From Catenaria anguillulae PL171 (lineage: Eukaryota; Blastocladiomycota; Blastocladiomycetes; Blastocladiales; Catenariaceae): DNA of 64,000 bases. Location: the NCBI GenBank assembly GCA_002102555.1, contig MCFL01000040.1:124001-188000 (forward strand), written 5' to 3'. Below the pieces are notes generated by a model. The model was not told the DNA's origin. It searched no databases and worked only from the letters and a program-made list of their open reading frames with translations. This document shows, one piece after another, positions 31,834 to 41,610 of this stretch (position 1 is the stretch's first letter; each line of letters opens with the position of its first letter). Position numbers and translations under genes: made by a program.

Positions 31834-33039
31834 GATTTATAGTACCCCTGTATGCAGTAAGAACGCGAGCTGGGGGTGTTGTCAATAGGATCTTTATGTA
31901 ACGGGGTGCGTTGTTGCATGGATGAATAAGGTGAGGTGGGTATGCGCTGTGCTTGCTGAGTGAGTTGCTTCAGTTGTCATTCGATTGAGCACAGAGCCTT
32001 GGAGCAGTTGAAGAAGGCAAGGTCTGAAGTCGGGATCGGGGCAAAGGGCGTCCAGTGACGACTGGAGTGGGGAGTGGTTGATGGTATTACTTAACTGGGG
32101 TTGGTTCGAGAGCTGAGGCGACTGGATGGGGTACCACAACACATATTATAACAAATGACAGCGTTGAAACACAAAGTTCATTGAGCAAAGCGATGTAATG
32201 GGTGGCCAGGCGTCAGTTGGATGGCAGAAGAAAGTCCCCAGACGAGTGAATCAAGTCGGGTGGAAGGATACGAAGGGCAGCAAGGCGGTCGCAGGTTGAG
32301 CCGGAAAATAAGTCAACATGTGAGACTTGGACTTGGCGACCGATCCCATTCCCAGTGACCGGATCAAAGGGGAGCCAGGTCAACGAGAAACTTTTGGGTG
32401 TATAATCGGGAGGCTTGAGCGACGCAAAACTTGAAAAACCTCATCCGACGTCGACACGTGCAGGTCTTGCTTGTCGTCGGGCGACGTGGGCGTGTTGGAC
32501 TTGACTTGTTGGCGGCAATGGCGACGAATGGTGGTCTTGGGCCGTCTCCCTTGAAAGTTGTCCGACGTTGCCTCACCCGAGCTCATGCTGCCTGCTGCTG
32601 GTGGCCAACGTGGTTGTCAAGCGGCTGTATGTAAGGGATGGAACAAGCTTCCAGAAGGGGATGGCAGGATCGCAACTGATTGCTTCTCGAAACGAGGCGA
32701 AACGCGAGGCTTGACGTGTGAGAGCAGTAGAAACAGCCACACAGCCACGTGTCGCGCACCAATGGCAAAGCGAGCCGAAAGCAGCGAGACATGATGCCAC
32801 CTTTGGCCGTCTCGCACCACTCACGCACGCGCATCTCGCGAACAATCTCTCATTACGAGTGCAACACACGCGAGCAATTGCACCGTCCGCAGTGATTTAG
32901 CTTTTGGACGGAATCCTTCAAAACCAACGTTAACCCGACTGCCGTCCCGAATGGTTCTCTTCACCTGACTCTGGACTGTTCGCACGATTCGCATTTTGCT
33001 CGTCACTGCTTCTTCCGATCGTTCCAATCCTTTTACGCC
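31834..33039. other. Intergenic, nothing recognised
   Basis: About 1.2 kb before the Ser/Pro-rich membrane protein. Open frames of 60-100 codons are present on both strands without bias or motif. Confidence 0.4.
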
Positions 33040-34335
33040 ATGTCATCCTCCTCCCGTGCACCCGCGCCCGGCCCCTCCCCGGCCCCGGCCCCTGCTCCGT
33101 CGCCGTCTGCTTCGGCGTCTGCTTCCGCATCTCCAGCACCTTCCCCACCCGCACCTTCCCCTTCTCCCTCGTCGTCTGCCGCGCCCAGCCCACAGCCCAC
33201 GCCGCCGCCGCAACCGTCGCCATCCCCGTCGCCCGAACCGCCAGCGCCTTCCCCTTCTCCCTCGTCAACGCCTGCCGCGGCTTCCACAACCACCGACGCT
33301 TCCTCGTCTTCCGCAGCTCCCTCGTCCACCTCCTCGGCAACCCCCGTGCTCGGCACGCCCGTTGCCTCTTCGCAATCTCCAGCCGCATCCCCCATGCCCT
33401 CGGGCGTCAATGTTCGCCCGGCCAACGGCGGCAATGTGTCCACATTGGATCCCAGCAACTCGACATCCAACTCTGCGGGATCCGACTCGACGAGCTCGGG
33501 CGACAGCGGCATGTCTGCAGGCGCCGTGACTGCCCTCGTCATTGTCCCGCTGGCGTTGGCGGGCGTGCTGCTGGGCCTGTTTGTTGCCCGGTGGAGGCGC
33601 ACCCAGCGCCGCAGGCAATTTGCCAGTGTGCCCATGTCTATGCTGCACGCGCGCAATGTGGACGGCGGCAATGGATCCAATGGCACTGGCGGGTCTGCCG
33701 GTGGCAGCTTGCCCGCAGTCAAACCGTTTGCTCCCAATGGTGCGTCGGCGTCGTCCATGTTGCCACCAGCGTCGGGCCAAGTCGCATCGTCGTCCATGGC
33801 CGGGACCATGGTGTATGTGCCGATTGCCGAGCCGAAAACGGCCGATCGCCAACAGCAAATGCAAGAGTACCAAGACTACCCACAACAAGACCAAATGGGA
33901 TACCCGCAGCCACAGCAAGGCTATGCGGCCGTTTCGCAGCACCACTTGCAACCCACCATGTACGACACGGACGAGGTGCAATTTCCCGTCTCTTCCGGGC
34001 CGCTTCCGCCGCCGCTGCCAACGGCCTCGGCCGCTGCACCCATTGTGCCCACATCTGGCCCGTTTGCCCCGCGCCACGTGCCCATTGGCCCGCTCGGTCA
34101 AGGGTATACTGGGCCCACGACCCCCGGCGCGCATGCCGTGATTCCCGCAGGCGCGGCCGCAGACTTGCCGCCGTTGCCGCCGCACATGCAGCCCGTGCCG
34201 CAGCAGATGCCGCAAAGCGTCACGTATCGAGCCGGCCCGATGGTCAGGCAAAGCAGTTTGGAGGGTCAGGGCGAGGGCCAGCAGCCGCAGGTCGGGCTTG
34301 TACAGCCCGTGTCCCCTGGATATCAGGGACAGTAA
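33040..34335 (+). CDS. Ser/Pro-rich single-pass membrane protein, possible cell-surface sensor
   Basis: 431 residues. The first 155 are almost entirely Ser, Pro, Ala and Thr, like a heavily O-glycosylated stalk. A single membrane helix follows at about 160-183 (A-L-V-I-V-P-L-A-L-A-G-V-L-L-G-L-F-V-A), then an abrupt basic stop-transfer stretch R-W-R-R-T-Q-R-R-R. The cytosolic tail of about 240 residues is rich in Gln, Pro and Gly with Y-P-Q type motifs. The layout resembles fungal wall-stress sensors and Mid2/Axl2-like proteins, but no cysteine-rich WSC domain is seen and there is no N-terminal signal peptide, so an upstream exon may be missing. Function not assigned. Confidence 0.65.
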   Translation: MSSSSRAPAPGPSPAPAPAPSPSASASASASPAPSPPAPSPSPSSSAAPSPQPTPPPQPSPSPSPEPPAPSPSPSSTPAAASTTTDASSSSAAPSSTSSATPVLGTPVASSQSPAASPMPSGVNVRPANGGNVSTLDPSNSTSNSAGSDSTSSGDSGMSAGAVTALVIVPLALAGVLLGLFVARWRRTQRRRQFASVPMSMLHARNVDGGNGSNGTGGSAGGSLPAVKPFAPNGASASSMLPPASGQVASSSMAGTMVYVPIAEPKTADRQQQMQEYQDYPQQDQMGYPQPQQGYAAVSQHHLQPTMYDTDEVQFPVSSGPLPPPLPTASAAAPIVPTSGPFAPRHVPIGPLGQGYTGPTTPGAHAVIPAGAAADLPPLPPHMQPVPQQMPQSVTYRAGPMVRQSSLEGQGEGQQPQVGLVQPVSPGYQGQ

Positions 34336-34662
34336 GTCGATAATGTGAGAGAGGAGGAGGAGGAGTAGGAGGAGAACGGAACCCATTCATTTGTCACTCA
34401 CTTGCATCTGTTTTCTCGCCGCCTTTGAGTCGTTTTTTTTTTTTTTTCTCTCTTGGGCTTGTGCTTGCGTGGTCTTGCATCTTTTGACATTACTCATTTT
34501 CATTGCACTTGTGTGTTTTTGTTGCACTTTTCCATTTCAACCTCAAAGTATCAAATATGTACAAATGTTTCAACAATAGAACTTCAAAAGAAAACATCAA
34601 GGACGCAAAACCTAGTCAAAATGACAGACATAAAGCGCCCAATTCTCACGAATTACATCCAG
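34336..34662. other. Convergent 3' UTR region
   Basis: A T run at 34434-34448 and A/T-rich sequence to 34660 separate two convergent genes. No gene. Confidence 0.5.
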
Positions 34663-36286
34663 CTAGCCCCTCCTACCCGCCCCAGCCCTCCGCGACCCGG
34701 CGGCCGCGGCCGCGGCCTCTCTCTCCCTACGCTCCTTGCACTCATCACAAAACCACTGCTGATCGTGGTCGGGTGCCGTGGTGACGCCCACACACACCAA
34801 GTGAAACCACTCAAACTTGCACCGGTCGTCGTCGCACCCAATCATGTCGCCGACCTCGATGCCACGGCGGCAGAAGCAGTACACGGCATTTGGGTCGGCA
34901 TCGTCTTCATCCCCTTCGGCGTCTGCATCGCCCTCGCCCTCGCCCTCGCCGAGGTGGTCGTTTTCGTTTTCGCCTTCGTTCTTGTTCGCGGGCAGTGTGG
35001 CCGCGGTCCCCGACCCGGCGTCCGAGGCGTACCCGTGGCCGCCCGCATGTGTGGCGGCCGCCATTTGCGCGGCCGTGGTGGCTTGTGCAGCGGCTGCGGC
35101 CGCGCGTTGCGAATGGCCGTGTCGAACCGTGGCCGTTTGGCGGCCATGGTCGCCTTGCATTGCATCACTGACGTGGCCCACACGTTGGCGATCCATCATG
35201 TTATCGTGCGTCTCGTCGTTGTGCACAATGGCACGCCGAGACGACGACGACGATGCCGCCGTGGATGATTTGCCGGCGTTGCCGTTCCCCGTGGCGGCGC
35301 CCAGAGTCTTCTTGTCAGTCGCGTGCCGTTTGGAGTTGGGCACGGGCTCGGGCGTTGGATTGCGTGAAGACGAGGACGATGCGACGGCTGCAAGTGCCGC
35401 GGCCGCCGTGGGCGCCGGCGAGTTGCGCATGGCTGCGGCTGCACTTGCGGCCGACGCAGCGGCCGATGCCGATGCCGATGAGGATGTGGCATGCGGCGCG
35501 TGTGCGTAGTGGCCGTGCGTGTGCGGCGCGTAGGTTGCGGGCGGAGGTGGGTATGTGCCCGATGGGTGCATGGCGTGGGGTGAGCCGCGACCGGCAAGGT
35601 CTGCGTGGGTACCGGCGGCGGCGGCACGGCGGGCGCGTTCTAGGTTCAAGTCCGCTCCGAGTGTGAATGAATGCCCAGGATGAAAACGAAAGGGGAAAGA
35701 AAAAAGGACAAAACAGACTGTTGGCGGGCGTGCCGGCATTTGCGGCGCCTCTGTGCGACCCGGTGACATTGGGAGACGACGAAGAGGAAGACGAGTTCTT
35801 ATTGTGATTGTTCTTTGCTGACGCGGACGCCTTGACCGGATGCTCGACATGGATAGCGTGATGGTGGTGGGTTCCTGTGTGCGCGTCGGGCGCCCCGGCA
35901 GAGGCAGACACGGAGGCCGAGGTGGACGTGCGCTTGCGCTCGATACGCTGCTCCTCGCTCCACAGCTCGGAGCAAAAGGCCACATAGTTGTCGTTGGCGC
36001 GGGCAATGTGGTTGTTGACGGCATGGTGAGCGGCCATGGCAACGAGGGCACGCTCCTCGTTGAGGGGCACGACGGCGCGGGCACGCTGCTCGATCTCGAG
36101 CAGGAGGGCGGAGCGGGCGGCGGGGGACAGGGCGGCGTGCGATTCCGAGAAGGTGTCGAGCAGGTGGACGAGGCGGGCGTGCGGGTGGTGGACGTTGGCG
36201 TCCAGGTCGTGCAGCGTCGACAGAAGGCGCTGGAGCGAGTCGGGAAGCGACTCGACCGCGTCAATGTAGTCCTCGAGGTAGATCAT
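34663..36286 (-). CDS. ING-family protein with C-terminal PHD finger
   Basis: Two exons, 36286-35719 and 35654-34663 (intron 64 nt, donor GTCTGT, phase 1), encode 519 residues. The N-terminal ING helical region opens with Y-L-E-D-Y-I-D-A-V-E-S-L-P, the family signature. The C-terminal PHD finger at 447-495 has the C4HC3 pattern, starting Y-C-F-C and including G-D-M-I-G-C and E-W-F-H, as in finger domains that read H3K4 trimethylation. The centre is Ala/Ser/His-rich low complexity with an acidic stretch (E-G-E-G-E-G-D). ING proteins are subunits of histone acetyltransferase or deacetylase complexes (Yng1, Yng2, Pho23 in yeast); which one cannot be said. An in-frame GTG six bases upstream of the ATG is not a start. 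The splice site is the weakest part of the model. Confidence 0.88.
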
Positions 36287-36943
36287 TTTCACTTGAATTA
36301 AACGTTAAAATGAAATACATGAAGACGTATGTATTTTATATTGTAAATACATAAATCAATTGATGAATGATCAGTGTAGGTAAGTGCGATCGCGCAACTG
36401 CAACAGACAGGGCCGCCGATCAGTCGCGTTGTGATCCTCTTCCGTCCTCCAAAGCGCATTCCCTTTCACACCTTGACTCCATCCCGAGTCCCGACATCGT
36501 CCAGGCTGCCAATGCGAGCACCGACAATGACCTATGGAGCAAGCAACAGTCGGGCCAGTCAAGATCACTTGCGTTCCCCATCAAGCGTGCAGAGGGCCTC
36601 CGACAAGGGCACGCCTCCCTCCCGTGTCCCCGTCCTCGCCCCACTCACGCTTCAGGGAGGGCTCAGGAGAGGGCAAGAGCCAACAACGGATTTGCAGAGA
36701 TGTCCATTTCATTCATCATTTCACCATGACACCAGCACTCGCCCTTCAGGCCCAAGTCCCGCCCATTACCCGCCCGCCCGTCCGCTCGATCTCTTCTCTT
36801 CTCGCTCGCCTGTCAAGCAAGCCAAAATTCAACTTGCCGTCGTTGGGTCGTCTCTCACCTTCCCAGCTCCAACTGCTTGATACTCACCCAAATCCATTCA
36901 TTCATCCATCCACCCGACCCTCCAACCCTCCCAAGCCATCCAC
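36287..36943. promoter_or_regulatory. Divergent upstream region of the ING and GPCR genes
   Basis: About 650 bases between two outward-facing starts. The ING side is A/T-rich (36300-36370); the GPCR side is C/T-rich with repeated CATCCA before the ATG. No gene is supported. Confidence 0.5.
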
Positions 36944-38798
36944 ATGTCGGTCCTCAACCCGGAGTGGAAGGTCACCAATGACGCTCCCAACTATGAAAAG
37001 CCCATCAACCCAATCCTTTCGGGCATCATACTCACCATCAACACGTGCTCGGTGCTCGCATGCATCTTCATCATGGTGCTCTTCAAGCGCGAGCGAGCGC
37101 TGCGCACTGTGCCAAACTATTTCGTCCTCAACTTGACAATCGCAGACATGTTGACATCGGTCACGCATGGGTCGGTGCATGCCAGTCTGTTGGCAACGGG
37201 AAAGTGGTCGCACGGTTTGTGTCAGTATTCGGGCATTTCGGCAGCCTTTTTTGTCCGTACTTTCACTCTTTTCTCGGACGAACCGATTCTTTACAAGTCC
37301 TCTGACTCTGTTTGCAACGTCACAGGCTGGCACCTCACTCATGTCACTGGCCCTCATCTCATTCGAACGCTTCATGTCAACCTACAAGGAACGCCCCCTG
37401 CAACAGCACCACGTCAATTACATGGTGGGCGGTGTGTGGCTCGAGAACGGCGTAATTGCCGCCATCCCTTACATGCTCGGCCAGCAATACATGCCCGAAC
37501 CCTCCAACGTGTTTTGCATGTCGCTGTGGACAACGACCGTGCCCGCATGGACCTTGTTTGCCATCATCACGCAGCTCCACTTGGGCTCGGCGTTTGGCGT
37601 CATTGTCATGTCCTACTACAAGATTTACAACAAGGTCATTTCCATCAAGGCGCAGCTCAAGGGCGTCAAGCACAAGAATCAGCAAATGAGTTCGGCGCCC
37701 ACTGCTGCCTCGGTCAAGGACGTCAAGTCGTTACCAGGTCGGCCGACGAATGCCAGTACGAGTTCCACTGGTGGCGCTAGCGCGAGCACACCATCACCGG
37801 GTGCAAGCATGAATACGTCCACGCTGGCATCTTCCGGCGCATCCACGTCGCCGCTCGTGTCTGCATCAACAGCCGCAAATGCAAGCAGTTCCGTTGCAAC
37901 ACCACCTGGCCATTACGGTCTTGAGCGCGCTCAGATTCGCCGTCCATCGTGGTGGCTCAACATGTTTGGGCGTGCGTCGACAGCGTCCATGTTGCCTGGA
38001 ATGCCGTCGGGTGTTGATGGACAACAAGCACATGCTCAGGATGCTCCTGTTGAGGAATCTTCCATGGGTAAGTTAGTTGGCAGTGGTACGAATCCATTCT
38101 AGTGACATGGTCAGCATGCCCTCCTCCCCTCCTGTTTCATTCACCGCACATTTCCACCTTGCTCGACTTTTGCAGTTGTTCGTGCCGTTCGCTCTCGTTC
38201 AAGCTCCTCTGCCAGCTCTCCCTCGACGTCCAACGCCGACGCTTCTTCGCATGCCGCGGCCCCGGGCGTCGACCAGTCGGCCATCAACGCTCTCGCCGAT
38301 GCAAACTCGTCAACAAACACACGCACCAACCACTCTGACGGGCTCAACCGCACGCGCAAAACATCGAGCCTGATGCACTCGCTCAAACAAATGCGCCGGC
38401 GCAAGTCGTCGGCAGAGAGCAACCGCAACAAGCTCGAGCAAGTGCTGTTCCGCAAGTCGGTCATCATCTCGTGTGTGTTTACCATGAACTGGATGCCGTA
38501 CATCGCTGTGGTCATGTGGCAGTTTATCACGGGATATCATTTGCCGCCTTGGTATCATACGTTTGCTGCGCTCGGCATTTACACAAACTCCTTCACCAAT
38601 CCCGTCATTTGCTTGTTGTTGGATACGAGGTGGGTCAAGGCTGCCAAGGACATGCTGGGAATCAAGGGCCCAGAGGCCGTGGCACAGGCAGAGTCCGGGA
38701 AGGGTGCAGGCGTCGGTGGCTCGGCCAGCAAGGCGGGGAGAATGCGGGTACCCAACGACGGCCCGCCAAGCAGGAGGCCAGTCAATCGTGACATGTGA
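36944..38798 (+). CDS. Rhodopsin-class (class A) G-protein-coupled receptor
   Basis: Three exons, 36944-37252, 37326-38067 and 38176-38798, encode 557 residues with seven predicted helices. Class A landmarks: N-L-T-I-A-D with Asp68 in TM2, Cys93 at the top of TM3 and Cys167 in the second extracellular loop (the conserved disulfide pair), E-R-F at 117-119 at the end of TM3, N-W-M-P-Y at 455-459 in TM6, and N-S-F-T-N-P at 488-493 in TM7. The residue six before the TM7 Asn is Tyr486, not Lys, so it should not bind retinal. The third cytosolic loop is very long (about 200 residues) and Ser/Thr/Ala-rich. Ligand unknown. Donors are GTCCGT and GTAAGT. Confidence 0.88.
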
Positions 38799-39092
38799 GC
38801 AGTGCACTTGACCCAGACTTGCATTTTACTTTCTGCATAGACTATTGATCATGAATTGATGAAGTGGGCAGGATTTGCCGTCTCATTTGATAAAGTAAAC
38901 TACAGTTTCAGTTGGATCTTTGGTTCACGGTAAATGGGAAACACGAAATCTGACGCGTTCGCTCACCTGAATTGTCCGCTGCCAACTTCGTCAAAGCAAG
39001 ACTGTACTTGTCGTGATATTCCACACTCGATCTGATCCGCATCTAGCTTTAAAACCTCACGCAATATCACCCACACTACCGGATCCGCCATC

Positions 39093-40363
39093 ATGAAGAC
39101 CTCGATCCTGCTCCTGCTCAGCGCTCTGGGTGCCGCCCTCACATCGACCGCGTCGGCCACTTGGGTCGACTCGCGCACCGTCAACATCCAACAATGGACA
39201 CCGTACATCATTGCAGGAACCGACCAGGTCGAGGAGGTCTTCTCATTCACGCTGCCTCAGGACGGATACGTTGAGGTGCAAGACGTGCGGTGCACGGGAG
39301 ATCGGTCGCGCATTGTTGTCGATGGAGCGCAGCTGGTGGTTTAACTGCTGTTGAACGCGTCACCTATTTTGACACAGTTCTGATAACCGACATGCTCTCC
39401 TCTCCTCTCCCTCTCTCTCTCTCTCTCTCACGTGAATGATAAACAGCCGACGAGCCTGTCGTTGCCGATCTGCCCTACGAATGCGAAAACCAAGAAACGC
39501 ACCCGGAACTCGCCAAATGCCACGGCAAGTACTGGCGCCGCACCATCAACATCCGTGCCGGCCAACACGAAATCAAGTTTCCGACCATCCGCTCGTCCTT
39601 GAACCGCGGCGTCGGCTATTTCCGCATCCAGCTCGGCGAGCCCAACCCGGGCCCCTCCACGTACCAGTGGCCGGTTTTTGTGTCCAAGCGTGCCAAAGTC
39701 AATGGCCGCCGGCTGCCGCGCGCGAATGCGAGCCCAAGACGCGTACCTTGCCGAATTGCGGCGACTGATTTCTCGACGTGCGCAACACGGTGATTGACGC
39801 CAACATTGGCCGCAACGCGTGGGGATTGCATCAAGTGTGGATCTCATCGTACAACACGGACCGGTATGAGAACACAAACTTGCTGTACAGCGTGCACCCT
39901 AACGAGCTGTCGTCGGGCGCCGTCGGAAAGGACTTTGAGAGCCAGCAACTGTACCCGTTGTGCGAGCGCAACACGCCCCAGCCGCCGCCGCCTGCGCCCT
40001 CGTGCCCCGTGGCCATGGCGTTGTCGGCCGACTTGGCCATTGTGCGCCAGGATGCCGCTTCGGCATCAAGTTGGTTGGCCCCGCAGACGATCACATGATG
40101 TACACGAGCTCTGCAAGCTCTTGAATCTCGAGCCGTTTGTGGTGCGTAGTGGCCAGTGGGATGCGTGGGCAAAGGCGACTGCGCTGGTTGCTGCACACGG
40201 CCAGCAGGACGCTTGGGTGTATGGATACGACACGCCAAGTAACTTGCCGCTCACCATTCAAACCGTCGGAGCCGTGGTTCCGGCGGGCACGCTTGGACAA
40301 CTTGTGCCTGCCGTGGACAACTCGGCAAGGAAGTTCTTCTTGTGCAAGTCGGCGTCCGAGTAG
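39093..40363 (+). pseudogene. Secreted-protein gene with several single-base frame breaks
   Basis: The first exon starts with a clear signal peptide (M-K-T-S-I-L-L-L-L-S, cleavage near residue 22). After a C/T-rich intron ending at AAACAG (39448), protein-like blocks continue: D-L-P-Y-E-C-E-N near 39467, G-Y-F-R-I-Q-L-G-E near 39614, V-I-D-A-N-I-G-R-N near 39790, G-P-A-D-D-H-M-M-Y near 40081, and E-P-F-V-V-R-S-G-Q-W to a stop at 40363. Each block is in a different frame from the one before, and each switch is explained by loss of one base (near the 39449 splice, 39770, 40055 and 40115). It therefore may be an intact secreted protein of about 370 residues read through consensus errors, or a pseudogene. 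No family recognised. Confidence 0.6.
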
Positions 40364-41610
40364 TAATGGCGACAACCTAAGAGCTACTCTTTCGTCTCTC
40401 GTTCGATTGAAGCGTGACAGGGATCTTGCGTTACCAATTGGTGTCGTGGTTGTGTTCTTTGTTCTTAAGATTCGTATTGAATGCCTGTGGTTGTTTACTG
40501 CTTCATCCATACTACTAATTGCTCACATACAATCTCTATGCTGTATTTATTGCCTCTTTTTAGGACTGAGTGGATGCCGAATGCTCGCAATCGCTCGCTC
40601 ACCACTGCCTCATGTGTCACTCAGTCACTGTATTCCACGTTTTCCTCCGCCACAGTCTACTTTCATGTGTCTGCAGAGGGCGGATTCATGTTGCGATCGA
40701 CTGATCAGCCAAGTGCCAAGTGCCAGTCACGCGATGATATGGCGATCCGTTCCACAATGAAGGCCTTCTGGAGCTCACAATCGACGTTGGTCGAGAGCAT
40801 ATCCCATCCGTTCTGGTTCCGATGAGATCGAGGGACATTGATTCTCGGCAAAAACGTCGATGCTCAGTGAGCCTTGTGTGACATGAACGGAAGATGGTCA
40901 TCCATTCCGCGGCCCAACGCTCATAAAATCGATGTGGGATGCTGAAATGTCGAGTCCGGAGTGACCGTTTCGTGACGGTAACGCAGCTTTTCGGTGCGCG
41001 TCAAGGATCAAAACCCAAACAAAATCAGCGCTGTTGGGAGTACAAGTTGTCCATTGTCACACAAATTCGGGCGCGACATCCGAAAAATACGCCTGCGCCG
41101 CTCTGATTTCGTTGAATCCCACCTATCAGCGCCAAGTCCTGTAATGACGTAGGTCTGAAGGGCTAGAAGGCAATTGGGATGCGATATGAGGCGACGCAGG
41201 GAATACCGGGGAATTCGTCACGAAGCGCAAGAAAACCCACAAACTTTCTTGAGCATCGTCCTACCAGCAGTCTCTTGCGCTCTGTATGATGCTGCAACTG
41301 ACGCCCACCGTCATTGGCAAGAGGTGACATGACGTTGATGTTCAGTGGCCGGTTAGGTTGGGCGAATCCGCGAGCAAATGGTCCGTTAGGTACAAAAGGA
41401 GAAAGGTGCCTCCATCAAACTTCCCCCTTTCTTGCCCCTTTTCCGTGTGTGCATTACCCTGCCATACGCCAGATTGACACACTCAGCTCAGTGACTGCGT
41501 CGCCATACCTGATCCTTTGCCAAAGCCGCCGACTCCCTACAACTTCCCACATCGCGCCAGTAGAGACGGACGCGTCGCACGCTCAATTCGCCATCATTCC
41601 CACACCCAGC
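40364..41610. other. Intergenic, nothing recognised
   Basis: About 1.25 kb, mixed base composition, with no coding bias in any frame. The part near 41500-41610 is C/T-rich and leads into the ATG of the fusion gene. Confidence 0.45.

Noticed and set aside
31481-31834. 117-codon plus-strand frame
   Set aside because: Overlaps the better-looking minus-strand block at 31657-31833; no motif, weak codon bias.
37326-38798. GPCR as a fungal opsin
   Set aside because: The retinal-linking Lys in TM7 is Tyr486; other features are generic class A.
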